Source of the DNA: Saprospira sp. CCB-QB6
GTDB lineage: Bacteria; Bacteroidota; Bacteroidia; Chitinophagales; Saprospiraceae
NCBI RefSeq assembly: GCF_028464065.1
Contig: NZ_CP116808.1
Span: 2,187,501-2,251,500 of the forward strand
Direction of reading: 5' to 3'
Length of the DNA stretch: 64,000 nt
Part shown: positions 17,885-26,801 of the stretch, piece by piece
Numbering within the stretch: the stretch's first letter is position 1
How the letters are laid out: every line of letters begins with the position of its first letter
Position numbers and translations under genes: made by a program
Notes under the pieces: model-generated
What the model was told of the DNA's origin: nothing
The model's database searches: none
The model's input: only the letters and a program-made list of their open reading frames with translations

Positions 17885-18787
17885 TTATTCAATCATGAGG
17901 CAGGCCAGCGCATTGGCGTATTCTCCTTGTTGGAGGAGGGTGCGAGCATAGCGCTCTTGCATTTCAAAGCGGGCTTTAGAGCCTGCGGGCGCTAGCTCAA
18001 GCAAATTGGCCAAATTATCATCTGTTTGGACCAATTGTTCTATTTCCTGCTCTGTAGGTAGGGCCATTAGGCCCGCCATATAAGCAATCTCTTTTCCGCT
18101 TAGGGTTTCGCTTTGGCGGATGCGCTCTGGCAATTGATCGAAGCCCAAGGCCAAATCAGAAGGATTCTGATAGATGGAGAAAAGAGCATCTCCACTAGCA
18201 CGCACATAATAGGCACGGCCAAGGCGGCCTACCAAATCGAGTTTGTGGGGGTCGATGCGGTTGCGTTCATCAATAACCGCCTCATCAATATGGAAGCGCT
18301 GTACTTTACAGAACATCAGGTTGCCAGCTCCGCCATGCTCGCCTAAACTAATAATTTGCTCTACCTTGCACTCAAACTGTACTGGAGATTCTGCAATGCG
18401 GAAGGGGGCCACAGTTTCAGCTGCTAGAGGCGTAAAGCCCGCTTTGGCAAACTCATCAATATGAGCGGGATAAGAAATGCTGGCTAGGGTCATTTGTTGG
18501 ACCATATCGTAGGTTACTACATTGATGACTACCTCTTGGTTTGCTTGGATATTGTGTAAAGTATCTTTGGTGGTATTCCCTCGAACAGTTCGATTAGAAG
18601 AGAAGACCATCATTGGTGGATTAGAGGAAAAGGCATTGAAGAAGCTGTAGGGAGCAATATTGGCTACCCCATTTTCATCAATGGTAGAGACAAAAGCAAT
18701 GGGACGAGGGGCTATAGCCCCCACCATAAACTGATGCAGATCCTTAATTTCTAAATCTTGAGGGTTGATGCTACGCATTTTAGACAT
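17885..18787 (-). CDS. Flavin reductase-like FMN-binding protein
   Basis: The first 200 residues match the flavin reductase-like split-barrel family: VGAIAPRPIAFVSTIDENG, NIAPYSFFNAFSSNPPMMVFS and the GNTTKDTLHNI segment, which bind FMN. Members reduce flavin with NAD(P)H or serve as FMN-dependent oxidoreductases. The C-terminal 80-100 residues (from about 210) form an extra helical region not part of the basic fold. The gene starts 23 bases after the stop of the peroxiredoxin-like gene on the same strand, so a shared redox role is plausible. Substrate unknown. Confidence 0.85.
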   Translation of the reverse strand: MSKMRSINPQDLEIKDLHQFMVGAIAPRPIAFVSTIDENGVANIAPYSFFNAFSSNPPMMVFSSNRTVRGNTTKDTLHNIQANQEVVINVVTYDMVQQMTLASISYPAHIDEFAKAGFTPLAAETVAPFRIAESPVQFECKVEQIISLGEHGGAGNLMFCKVQRFHIDEAVIDERNRIDPHKLDLVGRLGRAYYVRASGDALFSIYQNPSDLALGFDQLPERIRQSETLSGKEIAYMAGLMALPTEQEIEQLVQTDDNLANLLELAPAGSKARFEMQERYARTLLQQGEYANALACLMIE

Positions 18788-18810
18788 CGGTTAGCTGGTT
18801 TTAATTAAAT

Positions 18811-19422
18811 TTACTGTAAGAGGTTTTCGATCTCGATATGATCGGCAATATGGCTGCCATAGCGGACTTGGATGATCTTTTGGTCTTGATCAATGATAAA
18901 GTCGGCAGGAAGGATAGGACCAGGTTTATCTCCCTTTTTGGGGTATTTTTTCCCCTCATAGGCTTTCTTTCCTTTTTTGGCGGCCTTACGCACCTTCTTC
19001 TTGAAAATGGAATTTCGGACTTTTCCAGCAGATTTCTCAATTTTGAAGGCCTCGAACAGATTTTCTTCTGGATCGGCAACGACAATAAAGGGGAGTTCTG
19101 CGTCTTCGGCTAAGGCCTTGAGGCGATCTAGGGGGCTAGGGTAGACCACAATCACGGCATATCCTTGGGCTTTTAGGTGCTCAAAATTTTCTTTGAGTTC
19201 ATGGGTCCGAAAGTTACAGACAGGACACCAAACAGGTCTCAAAAAAGAGATCAGCACCTTATCATTGTCCTTTAGTAGCTCTTTGAGTTTATAGTTTTTG
19301 CCATCTATAGCTGCAAAGTTTGCTATGGGGGATTTTTCTCCCATTTGCAATTGAGGCCTTTCATCTTGGGCAAAACTAAATTGGGCAATAAATAGGCTAA
19401 GGAATAAAAGGAGCGTACGCAT
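18811..19422 (-). CDS. Exported peroxiredoxin/thioredoxin-like protein
   Basis: A signal peptide (MRTLLLFLSLFIAQFSFAQ) precedes an AhpC/TSA-type thioredoxin fold. The motif PVWCPVCNFRTHEL contains a CxxC pair at the start of the first helix, as in TlpA- and peroxiredoxin-like proteins, and is followed by VIVVYPS and an Asp-Pro-rich DPEENLFEAF segment. An insert rich in Lys (about 135-160, KKKVRKAAKKGKKAYEGKKYPKKG) is unusual. It should act on thiols or peroxides in the periplasm. It forms a two-gene operon with the flavin reductase downstream. Confidence 0.85.
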   Translation of the reverse strand: MRTLLLFLSLFIAQFSFAQDERPQLQMGEKSPIANFAAIDGKNYKLKELLKDNDKVLISFLRPVWCPVCNFRTHELKENFEHLKAQGYAVIVVYPSPLDRLKALAEDAELPFIVVADPEENLFEAFKIEKSAGKVRNSIFKKKVRKAAKKGKKAYEGKKYPKKGDKPGPILPADFIIDQDQKIIQVRYGSHIADHIEIENLLQ

Positions 19423-19552
19423 AGAGATAGTTTTAGGGGAGGGGGATGATTAAATAGCTTTAAGTGGTATAGTCAATAAGATACAGGCTTTGGGGCAAAT
19501 TTGTTTTGAGATAAACGATAAAGTCTTTTTAAAGGATCTGTCTAGGGAAAAT

Positions 19553-19582
19553 AAAAAAGGCAAGCCATTTGGCTTGCCTTTA
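19553..19582 (-). terminator. Terminator of the small secreted protein gene
   Basis: On the minus strand the stem aaaggcaagcc/ggcttgccttt is followed by a T run, 35 bases beyond the stop codon of the gene at 19616-20077. Confidence 0.8.
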
Positions 19583-19615
19583 AGGTCATTTGCGGATGCT
19601 AATCAGCAATCTCGC

Positions 19616-20077
19616 TTATTTCTCTTCACGTTTGATGGTCACCTTGCGGTTAAGTTCAGCGCCAGATTCGTCAGTGATTTGGAACATATAAGTACCGTCC
19701 TCGAGTGTTTCTACATTGAGTGCGCGGTAGTTGCTACCTTCAGTTACTTCCATAACACGGTGAGCAGCTAGTTCGTAGCCCTCTTCGTCAAACATTTTCA
19801 TGGTCAATTCTTTCTGCTCCTGAGATTTTAGAGAGAAAACATAGACATCATCTTGAACGGGATCATCAGAAGCTACCATTTCAATGTCTAGTACCTTGGC
19901 TACTTTTTCGGCAGACATAAGGCTAGTATAAATTGTGGCTACAACTTCGCGGTCATCACCATTGTCCAAAAGAAGGATAACAGCGACCATTTTGTCTTCA
20001 TGATTGGGGTTGGCAGCGAAAGCGTTGCTGGCATTGAAACCAAGAACAAGCGCTAGGACGAAAGATAGAATTTTCAT
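19616..20077 (-). CDS. Small secreted beta-rich protein
   Basis: A 153-residue protein with a signal peptide (MKILSFVLALVLGFNASNAFA, predicted cut after AFA). The mature part alternates acidic and hydrophobic residues and ends in GTYMFQITDESGAELNRKVTIKREEK, a pattern like the C-terminal strands of Bacteroidota secreted proteins of the DUF3244 or sorting-domain kind. I do not claim a family. It is transcribed alone, with its own terminator. Seen: the signal peptide. Inferred: a periplasmic or secreted Ig-like fold. Confidence 0.75.
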   Translation of the reverse strand: MKILSFVLALVLGFNASNAFAANPNHEDKMVAVILLLDNGDDREVVATIYTSLMSAEKVAKVLDIEMVASDDPVQDDVYVFSLKSQEQKELTMKMFDEEGYELAAHRVMEVTEGSNYRALNVETLEDGTYMFQITDESGAELNRKVTIKREEK

Positions 20078-20399
20078 ATCAATCAGTGTTAAAAAGTAGT
20101 GTAGATAAAAAAGAGTAGGTTAGAACATTGGGTTGAAAAGCCTCTTTTAGGCTATTTTCAAGATAGAGATGCACTAGTTTTCTAGTGGTCACTCTAATAT
20201 TGAGTTTTATTTTGGAAAAGCGGCAAATCACCGAAGACAGAAAAAATTGCTTATCTTTGGCCTTGCCCTAACAAAAATAAGTACAAGTACTTAGAGTTCA
20301 AAATTTTAGGATTCTAAATATAACATTTCCTTAAAAATTATTCAGGCATTCAATTTATTGATTCCCTGATGATTAGCATACTTTTTAAGTTTTTGCTAG
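20078..20399. other. Intergenic region with candidate -7 element
   Basis: This gap lies between divergent genes. TATCTTTG at 20252-20259 fits the -7 consensus TAnnTTTG for the purine phosphorylase gene on the plus strand, giving a leader of about 135 bases, but no matching TTG is found at the right distance. I see no riboswitch-like structure. Confidence 0.35.
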
Positions 20400-21230
20400 A
20401 TGAGTTTAGAACAACAAATTGCCGTCTGTCATCAGTACTTAAATAACAGAACTGAGACCTTTAAGGTTCGCTATGGTTTAATCTTAGGTACAGGTTTAGG
20501 CCCTTTAGGGGAAGAAATTGAGGAAGTTCATCGCATACCTTATGCGGAGATACCGCATTTTCCAGTTTCTACCGTAGAGGGACATGCTGGCTGTTTAATT
20601 TTTGGTTATTTGGCGGGTCAGCCTGTGGTGGCTATGTCGGGCCGTTTTCATTATTATGAGGGCTATTCGACCAAGGAGGCGACTTTCCCAGTTCGGGTAT
20701 TTAAGGCCTTGGGGGTAGAGCGTTTGTTGATTTCTTCTGCGGTGGGCAGTGTGAATGCGGAGATGAATGCGGGCGATATTATTTTGGTCCGTGATCATAT
20801 CAACTTCATTCCTGATCATCCGTTGCGGGGAAAGAACGACGATCGTTTAGGTCCTCGTTTTCCAGATATGAAAGATGCTTATGATCATGCTTTAAATAAT
20901 AAGGTAGAAGCTAAGGCCAAAGAAATGGGTTTGCCCATTCATCAAGGCGTATATTTGGCCCTACAAGGTCCAAATTTGGAGACGCCAGCGGAATATCGGA
21001 TGGCGCATATTTTGGGTGCGGATGTCATTGGGATGTCTACGGTACCAGAGGTGATTGTGGCCAAGCATGCGGAGCTGCCTGTTTTAGTCACTTCTGTTGT
21101 CTCGAACAAATGTTGGCCTTTAGAGGCGATTGCCGAGACCACATTGGAAGATGTATTGGCGGTAGTAGAAACGGCTTCGCCTAAACTTTCTGCTTTGGTT
21201 AAGACCTTATTGGAAGAGGAGATGCTTTAG
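20400..21230 (+). CDS. punA: Purine nucleoside phosphorylase
   Basis: Splits inosine and guanosine with phosphate into base and ribose 1-phosphate for purine salvage. Trimeric PNP family motifs appear in order: phosphate site GTGLGPLG near residue 30, GRFHYYEGYS, SSAVGSVN, GPNLETPAEYRM, MSTVPEVIVAKH and the base-contacting SNKCW. The length (276 residues) and these motifs fit PNP of the low-molecular-mass trimeric class. It is preceded by a 320-base gap and followed by a dispersed element. Confidence 0.93.
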   Translation: MSLEQQIAVCHQYLNNRTETFKVRYGLILGTGLGPLGEEIEEVHRIPYAEIPHFPVSTVEGHAGCLIFGYLAGQPVVAMSGRFHYYEGYSTKEATFPVRVFKALGVERLLISSAVGSVNAEMNAGDIILVRDHINFIPDHPLRGKNDDRLGPRFPDMKDAYDHALNNKVEAKAKEMGLPIHQGVYLALQGPNLETPAEYRMAHILGADVIGMSTVPEVIVAKHAELPVLVTSVVSNKCWPLEAIAETTLEDVLAVVETASPKLSALVKTLLEEEML

Positions 21231-21245
21231 GGCCTTGGCCCTAGC

Positions 21246-21388
21246 TAGGCGGCCGCAGGCCGCTTTTGTATGGCCTAGCGATGCGAAAGGGTGGCCGTCA
21301 GGCCAGACCGAAGCCCGAAGGGCTGAAGGGCCGAGCGAAGAGCGAGCCCTGTAGCGTAGCGCCGCAGCTTGCTGCGGAGGCCCCAAAA
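21246..21388 (+). repeat. GC-rich dispersed element, copy 8
   Basis: Forward copy with hairpins gcccgaagggc and gcagcttgctgc, ending ggaggccccaaaa. A further hairpin (gcggccgcaggccgc) sits at its left edge. Confidence 0.85.
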
Positions 21389-21457
21389 AAAACAATTAGA
21401 ATATTATTTAACATAGAACTCAGCAGTAGATGAGTTCATTTTGCGAGGCAAAACACT

Positions 21458-22540
21458 ATGAATAGCTTATTGAGCAAGCTGTCTGCGATTAAGGACAAAT
21501 TTGAGTACCTGCAAGAGCAGCTTTCGGACCCTAGTATTTCTTCTGATATGAAGAAATTTATGAAGGTCAATAAAGAATATAAGGGTTTGGAGCCCTTGGT
21601 TAAGGCGCATGAAGAGTATAAAGCGCTTTTGGATGGCTTGGCCGAGTGCAAAGAGATTTTGGAAAACTCTGATGAGGCTGAGTTTAAGGAAATGGCCAAA
21701 ATGGAGATGGATGAGCTTTTGGAGCGTCAGGGGCCATTGGAAGAGGAAATCAAGTATATGTTGATTCCCAAAGATCCTGAAGATGAGAAAAATGTCACGA
21801 TTGAAATCCGCTCGGGAGCGGGTGGAGATGAGGCGGCCATTTTTGCGGGAGATTTGCTTCGGATGTATGAGCGCTATATTGATAAAATGGGTTGGAAGCG
21901 GGAGTTAATCTCGGAAACGCCTAGTGAGTCGGGGGGGTACTCTAAAGTATTTATGGAAGTTACGGGCGATGGGGTCTATGGCTTGCTCAAATATGAATCG
22001 GGGACGCATCGGGTACAGCGAGTGCCTAAAACGGAATCTCAGGGGCGGGTGCATACCTCTACGGCCACCGTGGCGATTATGCCTATTTTTGAGACCGAAG
22101 ATATTCAGATCAATACAGCGGATTTGAGCTGGGATACCTTCCGGGCCAGTGGGGCAGGGGGGCAGCACGTAAACAAAACGGAATCTGCCGTGCGGGTAAC
22201 GCACAAACCTAGTGGGGTCGTTGTAGAATGTCAGGAAGGGCGTTCGCAGCACCGTAACCGCGAGATTGCCTTACAAAAACTCTATGCTCGTTTGTTTGAA
22301 TTGCAGCAGCAAGAGCAGCAAGATAGCATTACCGATTTGCGAAATAGCTTGGTCGTATCTAGTGATCGCTCTTCAAAAATTCGGACCTATAACTATCCTC
22401 AAAACCGGGTGACGGACCACCGCATCAACTTTACGCGCTACAACCTAGGCGATATGATGAACGGAGCCATTGAGGAGTTCATTGAGGCCATTCAAACTAC
22501 CTACAATGCCGAGAAACTAAAAGCCAGCGAAGAAGTATAA
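21458..22540 (+). CDS. prfA: Peptide chain release factor 1
   Basis: Recognises UAA and UAG stop codons and triggers peptide release. The catalytic GGQ loop is seen in RASGAGGQHVNKTESAVRVTHKP and the domain-wide motif IEIRSGAGGDEA lies upstream; the C-terminal TYNYPQNRVTDHRI distinguishes release factor 1 from 2. The 360-residue length is normal. The gene is followed after two bases by the DUF368 membrane protein, so the two are translated from one transcript. prmC, a common neighbour elsewhere, is not here. Confidence 0.95.
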   Translation: MNSLLSKLSAIKDKFEYLQEQLSDPSISSDMKKFMKVNKEYKGLEPLVKAHEEYKALLDGLAECKEILENSDEAEFKEMAKMEMDELLERQGPLEEEIKYMLIPKDPEDEKNVTIEIRSGAGGDEAAIFAGDLLRMYERYIDKMGWKRELISETPSESGGYSKVFMEVTGDGVYGLLKYESGTHRVQRVPKTESQGRVHTSTATVAIMPIFETEDIQINTADLSWDTFRASGAGGQHVNKTESAVRVTHKPSGVVVECQEGRSQHRNREIALQKLYARLFELQQQEQQDSITDLRNSLVVSSDRSSKIRTYNYPQNRVTDHRINFTRYNLGDMMNGAIEEFIEAIQTTYNAEKLKASEEV

Positions 22541-22542
22541 TT

Positions 22543-23451
22543 ATGCAACATCTATTTACTTTCCTCAAAGGTATGGCCATGGGCGCTGCAGATGTGGTGC
22601 CTGGGGTTTCTGGTGGAACCGTAGCCTTTATTACGGGCATTTATGAGCGTTTGCTTCAAGGCATTAAGGGCGTTAATTTTGCGAACCTAAAAGTCTTGCA
22701 AAAAGAGGGAATTGCTGCTTTTTGGACCGCCATAGATGGCAATTTTTTATTGGCCCTTTTTGGGGGCATCTTTGTCAGTGTCTTGAGCTTGGCCTCTTTG
22801 CTTAGCTCGGCCTTGGAACATTATCCGCAGCTGCTTTGGTCCTTTTTTATGGGTTTGGTTTTAGCTTCGGCTTTATATGTTGGGCGGCAAATTAAGTGGA
22901 ATAATCTGCCTTCTATTGTCTTATTGATTATGGGAGCTGGCATTGCCTACGGCATTACGCTTTTTGTGCCTACAGAAATGCCCAAAAGCTATCCTATGGC
23001 CTTTATTTCTGGGGCCATTGCTATTTGTGCCATGATTTTACCTGGAATTTCAGGTAGTTTCATTTTGCTCCTGATGGGCATGTATAAGCATGTGATTGAG
23101 GCCATTCACGAAAAAGACATCCTCTTTCTTTTGGTCTTTATGATGGGCTGTGGTTTGGGCTTATTGAGTTTTGCTAGAGTATTGAGTTGGCTGTTTAAGC
23201 ATTATCGCTCGGCGGCCTTGGCTTTGCTCACTGGCTTTATGTTGGGCTCTTTACCCAAAATTTGGCCCTGGCAAAATGTCATTAAAACACGCATCAATAG
23301 CCATGGCGAAGAAGAGCCTTTCCTATTTCAATCTGTTTTGCCTAGCGCCTATGAAGGCGAGCCCTATCTTTTGGGCGCAGTTCTTTTGGCCCTTTTAGGC
23401 TTTGCCTTGGTTTTTGGCCTAGAGCGCTTGGGACAAAAAACAGGGGAATAA
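22543..23451 (+). CDS. DUF368 multi-pass membrane protein
   Basis: The opening GMAMGAADVVPGVSGGTVAFITGIYERLL is the hallmark of DUF368, and a second related motif (MILPGISGSFILLLMGMYK) lies in the middle, showing the internal duplication of the family. Eight or so hydrophobic segments span the 302 residues. DUF368 proteins include flippases of undecaprenyl phosphate (the PopT group), which return the lipid carrier for cell-wall synthesis; whether this member does the same is inference. It is read with prfA. Confidence 0.88.
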   Translation: MQHLFTFLKGMAMGAADVVPGVSGGTVAFITGIYERLLQGIKGVNFANLKVLQKEGIAAFWTAIDGNFLLALFGGIFVSVLSLASLLSSALEHYPQLLWSFFMGLVLASALYVGRQIKWNNLPSIVLLIMGAGIAYGITLFVPTEMPKSYPMAFISGAIAICAMILPGISGSFILLLMGMYKHVIEAIHEKDILFLLVFMMGCGLGLLSFARVLSWLFKHYRSAALALLTGFMLGSLPKIWPWQNVIKTRINSHGEEEPFLFQSVLPSAYEGEPYLLGAVLLALLGFALVFGLERLGQKTGE

Positions 23452-23552
23452 GAAAGTAAAACTTTGCTAGAAGTATTAAAAAATTATATTTTAGGGAGAT
23501 AGAATCTCTAAATTGCTTTTTAAGCACCAAATGGTGCCCTAAATATTGACTC

Positions 23553-24332
23553 ATGGGAAGACCTACACTCCGTCTATATGATGGCTATCGCCACACCTCC
23601 CCACATCTGCGCGATGAGGTGGCCGAGCTACAAACATTACTCAAAGGTTATGGCTACCGAGTCCGCCCCGATGGCGAATTTGGCCCCTATACCGAGAATT
23701 GCGTCAAGCACTTCCAATACAAAAAAGGAATGACTGCTGACGGCATTGTAGGCCCTTCTACCTGGGCAGCCCTGCTCAATCGTCCCCAACCTTCTGGCAA
23801 TTACCTACAGTTTCAAACCTCTTACGCCAAAAATAACCCGCATCTGCTTCAGCAGTTGGCAGAACTCAACGGCAAATACAAAAATGCTGTGCTAAGAGTG
23901 TCGCAACAATACGATATCCCCGCTTCCGTAATCGCAGGGATCGGCTCTAGAGAGTCGCACTGGGGCTTGGCCCTAACCCCTCCCGGCCCTCATGGCACCG
24001 GAGATGGCGGCCACGGTAGAGGCCTGATGCAGGTGGACGACCGCTGGCATGTCGCTTTTATCCAGTCTGGAAAATGGGCAAACGCTACCGAAAATATTAT
24101 CTACGGCTGTGCCGTGCTCAAAAATTCTATGAACCTCTTTACCAAAAAGTTGGGCTGGAAAATGAGCAAACAACTCTTACAAGCTGGTATCGCTGGCTAT
24201 AACTGCGGGCCCTCTCGCGCCCTCAGTGCCTACCAATCTGGCTATGATATTGACTATTATACCACTGGCCGAGATTATTCTCGAAATGTACTAGAAAGAG
24301 CAGGCTGGTTCCAACTTCACGGCTGGAAATAA
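23553..24332 (+). CDS. Peptidoglycan-binding goose-type lysozyme-like protein
   Basis: Residues about 10-75 form a PG_binding_1 domain (LQTLLKGYGYRVRPDGEFG...VKHFQYKKGMTADGIVGPSTW). From about 85 a lysozyme-like domain follows, with the candidate catalytic Glu134 in GSRESHWG, then GRGLMQVDDRWH and AGYNCGPSRA, as in goose-type lysozymes and soluble lytic transglycosylases. No signal peptide or membrane segment is present, which is odd for a wall hydrolase and implies release by lysis, holin or a contractile device. A terminator follows, and the next two genes on the same strand include another wall hydrolase. Confidence 0.85.
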   Translation: MGRPTLRLYDGYRHTSPHLRDEVAELQTLLKGYGYRVRPDGEFGPYTENCVKHFQYKKGMTADGIVGPSTWAALLNRPQPSGNYLQFQTSYAKNNPHLLQQLAELNGKYKNAVLRVSQQYDIPASVIAGIGSRESHWGLALTPPGPHGTGDGGHGRGLMQVDDRWHVAFIQSGKWANATENIIYGCAVLKNSMNLFTKKLGWKMSKQLLQAGIAGYNCGPSRALSAYQSGYDIDYYTTGRDYSRNVLERAGWFQLHGWK

Positions 24333-24352
24333 ACCACAATAAAACAAACTAA

Positions 24353-24382
24353 AGGGCTGTCCAATCGGATAGCCCTTTTTTT
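24353..24382 (+). terminator. Terminator after the lysozyme-like gene
   Basis: Stem agggctgtcc/ggatagccct (one G-T pair) with a 4-base loop and eight T. The gggctgtc core recurs in terminators at 26732 and 32801. Confidence 0.87.
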
Positions 24383-24399
24383 ATGTCTGTAAGGATCTG

Positions 24400-24522
24400 T
24401 TTTGGGGCCTCCGCCTCGCTTCGCTCGTCGGCGCTACGTTCCGCAGCTCGCTATTCGCTCGGCCCTTCAGCCCTTTGGGCTTCGGTCTGGCCTAACGGCC
24501 ACTGCTGCACATCGCTAGGCCG
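24400..24522 (-). repeat. GC-rich dispersed element, copy 9
   Basis: One of the shortest full copies, reverse orientation, with the blocks ttggggcctccgcc, gctcgtcggcgctacg and the hairpin gccctttgggc. Useful as a minimal example of the family. Confidence 0.87.
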
Positions 24523-24722
24523 CTCATCTGCAGGGGCTGCTTTTAGCTATCGTTATTCGGCACTTAATGGGCAAAAAACCAATAAGATAGAGACAAAAAA
24601 GCAGATAAACAATAGAAAAATAAATTAGCTGTAAAAGTCTTTGGAAGCTTTGTAGAGCCGTAGGCTTTTTTCTAACTTTAAAAGGCAAAACAAGATTTTA
24701 TACCACTAAATCAACTAAAGCA

Positions 24723-25331
24723 ATGAAAACTAAAATGAAACCAGAGTTTGACAAGCTGACTCATACAGAATATGTCAAAGAATTTAAACGCCTAGCCAAA
24801 ATGGCCGAAACTCAAGCCCTAGGCGAAGAAAATGCAGTGACCTTTTTCGTTAAACGCATGCATAAGTTTGCCTGTGGCACAGAAGCTCCCCTAATGCTTT
24901 TGGCCAAAATGGACGCCAACTGGAAGAAGCAAGCCAAAGAAGAACTCAAAGGCGATAAGAAAATGATCCTTATCGCTAAAGCTCATCTTACCGCTGGCGA
25001 AAATGGTAACGTTCTCGAACTTTCTCCCATGAAAGGGAATGCTCCCTTGGCTAAAATTGCCAAAGAGGGTAAAGTGCTCCTCAAAAAAGCAAAATTCTCC
25101 CTAGCTAAAGCTGGAGAAGCTATCGTAGCCGCTGCAGAAGCTGCCGCTGAAGGAGCCGAAGAAGCCAGTGAAGGCGAAGAAAAAGAAGAGAGCAAAATCG
25201 AAGGAAGTAGCGTAGCCGAAGCATCAACAACTATTGATCCCCAACTAGAAAAGAAGAAAGCCAAAGGACGTGAAGTAATGGCCAAAATGCTCGAAAACCT
25301 TCAGAAAATTGAAGCCAAACTGAAGAAATAA
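24723..25331 (+). CDS. Ala/Lys/Glu-rich hypothetical protein
   Basis: I do not recognise this 202-residue protein. Residues 1-95 are mixed helical with many Lys; about 110-170 is an Ala/Glu-rich low-complexity stretch (AEAAAEGAEEASEGEEKEE), and the C terminus returns to Lys/Glu helices. It has no signal peptide. It lies 41 bases ahead of a bigger peptidoglycan-binding protein and follows the lysozyme-like gene, so it may be a chaperone, loader or structural partner of these hydrolases. That is inference from position only. Confidence 0.7.
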   Translation: MKTKMKPEFDKLTHTEYVKEFKRLAKMAETQALGEENAVTFFVKRMHKFACGTEAPLMLLAKMDANWKKQAKEELKGDKKMILIAKAHLTAGENGNVLELSPMKGNAPLAKIAKEGKVLLKKAKFSLAKAGEAIVAAAEAAAEGAEEASEGEEKEESKIEGSSVAEASTTIDPQLEKKKAKGREVMAKMLENLQKIEAKLKK

Positions 25332-25372
25332 GCCAATACCATTAACCTAACTAACTTTTAATTACGAACCTT

Positions 25373-26710
25373 ATGGCAAACTTTGATAAGATTCAAGCCC
25401 GCTTGGATCAATATAGCGCCACGCTGGACCAACTCAAGCAGCTCTTTATGAGCGATGGAAAAATCGATGCTGCAGAACAAAAAGTCATTGATGATATTGA
25501 GGCAAGTATGCAACGCTTAGGCGAACGTATTGGATCGGCCACCGCTGCGGCTACCACTGCAGCAGAAGCCGCAACAGCAACTACTAGCGAAGAAACAAAT
25601 AGTACCGAGACAGCTGCGCCTAGCGCTTCTTCTATTTCTGGCTCGGTGGGTAAAGGCGGAGCTAATAAAGCTGAAGATGTAAAATTGGTCCAAGAATTCC
25701 TCAAACAAAAAGGCCAAAATGTAGCCGTAGATGGCGATTGTGGACCAAAAACTATAGCCGCTATCAAGGCTTTCCAACAAGCCACTTTTGGCTGGCAAGA
25801 TGGCCGCATTGATCCAGGCGGAAAAAGCTGGAGCGCCCTTTCTGGCTCTGCAAGCGTAACTACTGCCTCAGAGGCTAGTAGTTCTTCAGAGAATAGCAGT
25901 GCTGCTGATGCTGCCGCTGAAGAAGAAGCCGCCCCAACAGGAGAACCCGTAGCCATTAAAGATCTTCAAGGATCTGTGGGCCAGGGAGGAAAAAATAATC
26001 CCGATGATGTAAAGGTGGTCCAAACTCTTCTCCGTGAAGAGTTTGACTATAAAGTGGATATCAGCGGAACTTGTGATAATAAGACGATTACAGCCATTAG
26101 CAACTTCCAAGCAACTAAATTGGGGGTAAGCAAACCCGATGGCCGTGTAGATCCAGGCGGAAAAAGCTGGAAGGGCCTCAATGGCGAAGGCTTGCAAGAA
26201 GCCGCTATTCCTGGTCCAATGAATAAACCCAACTGGATCAAAATTGCTGAATCTGAGCTTGGCGTTACCGAAATCCCTGGCGCAGAAGATAATCCCAGAG
26301 TAATTGAATATCACTCCACTACTGGTGGATTCCGAGATGATGAAACACCTTGGTGCGCCTCTTTCGTCAACTGGGTGATGAATAAAGCTGGTCAAGGAGG
26401 AACAGGCAGCGCAGCAGCTATGTCTTGGGCCAAATATGGCAAAAAAGTCGATCAACCCGCTTATGGCGCTATTGCCGTCTTGAGTTATGGCGGCGGAAAA
26501 GGTCATGTGGGTTTTGTCGTAGGCAAAAAAGGCAGCAACGTCTTGCTTTTGGGCGGAAACCAAAGCAATATGGTTAAGATTTCAGCCTTTGGGACCAGCA
26601 AGATTCACGCTTATGTCTTCCCGAACAATTTTGAGATTCCTGAAAACTACTATACCTTCGGCGAAGCAGAAGGAGATTTTGAAACTACAGATTTCTCTCA
26701 AACTCGCTAG
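25373..26710 (+). CDS. Double peptidoglycan-binding protein with CHAP-like amidase domain
   Basis: Order of parts: helical N terminus (1-50) with an Ala/Thr linker; a PG-binding-like module at about 88-160 (GSVGKGGANKAEDVKLVQEFL...DPGGKSW); an acidic Ala/Ser linker; a second module at about 200-275 (GSVGQGGKNNPDDVKVVQTLL...DPGGKSW); and a C-terminal cysteine peptidase/amidase domain (about 285-430) of the TIGR02594/CHAP kind. The likely catalytic residues are Cys328 in PWCASFVNW, His378 in GHVGFV and Asn396 in GGNQSN. There is no export signal. Two wall-binding modules plus an amidase with no leader suggest a lysis protein or an effector delivered by a secretion or contractile system. Confidence 0.85.
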   Translation: MANFDKIQARLDQYSATLDQLKQLFMSDGKIDAAEQKVIDDIEASMQRLGERIGSATAAATTAAEAATATTSEETNSTETAAPSASSISGSVGKGGANKAEDVKLVQEFLKQKGQNVAVDGDCGPKTIAAIKAFQQATFGWQDGRIDPGGKSWSALSGSASVTTASEASSSSENSSAADAAAEEEAAPTGEPVAIKDLQGSVGQGGKNNPDDVKVVQTLLREEFDYKVDISGTCDNKTITAISNFQATKLGVSKPDGRVDPGGKSWKGLNGEGLQEAAIPGPMNKPNWIKIAESELGVTEIPGAEDNPRVIEYHSTTGGFRDDETPWCASFVNWVMNKAGQGGTGSAAAMSWAKYGKKVDQPAYGAIAVLSYGGGKGHVGFVVGKKGSNVLLLGGNQSNMVKISAFGTSKIHAYVFPNNFEIPENYYTFGEAEGDFETTDFSQTR

Positions 26711-26731
26711 GACCAATTCGTATTAAACGCA

Positions 26732-26766
26732 AATGGGCTGTCGGATTTTCCGACAGCCCATTTTTT
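26732..26766 (+). terminator. Terminator after the amidase gene
   Basis: A near-perfect palindrome, aatgggctgtcgga and its complement around tt, then six T. The stem closely resembles that at 32801. Confidence 0.9.
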
Positions 26767-26801
26767 GTCTTTTATCAGGCCCCTAGGCCTTTGGTCGAGC
26801 T

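Noticed and set aside
25886-26563. Reading frame of 225 codons opposite the amidase gene
   Set aside because: The sense strand has recognisable domains and catalytic residues; the antisense one has none.
23553-26710. Prophage remnant
   Set aside because: Two lysozyme/amidase genes alone are not enough; no capsid, tail, integrase or attachment site is visible.
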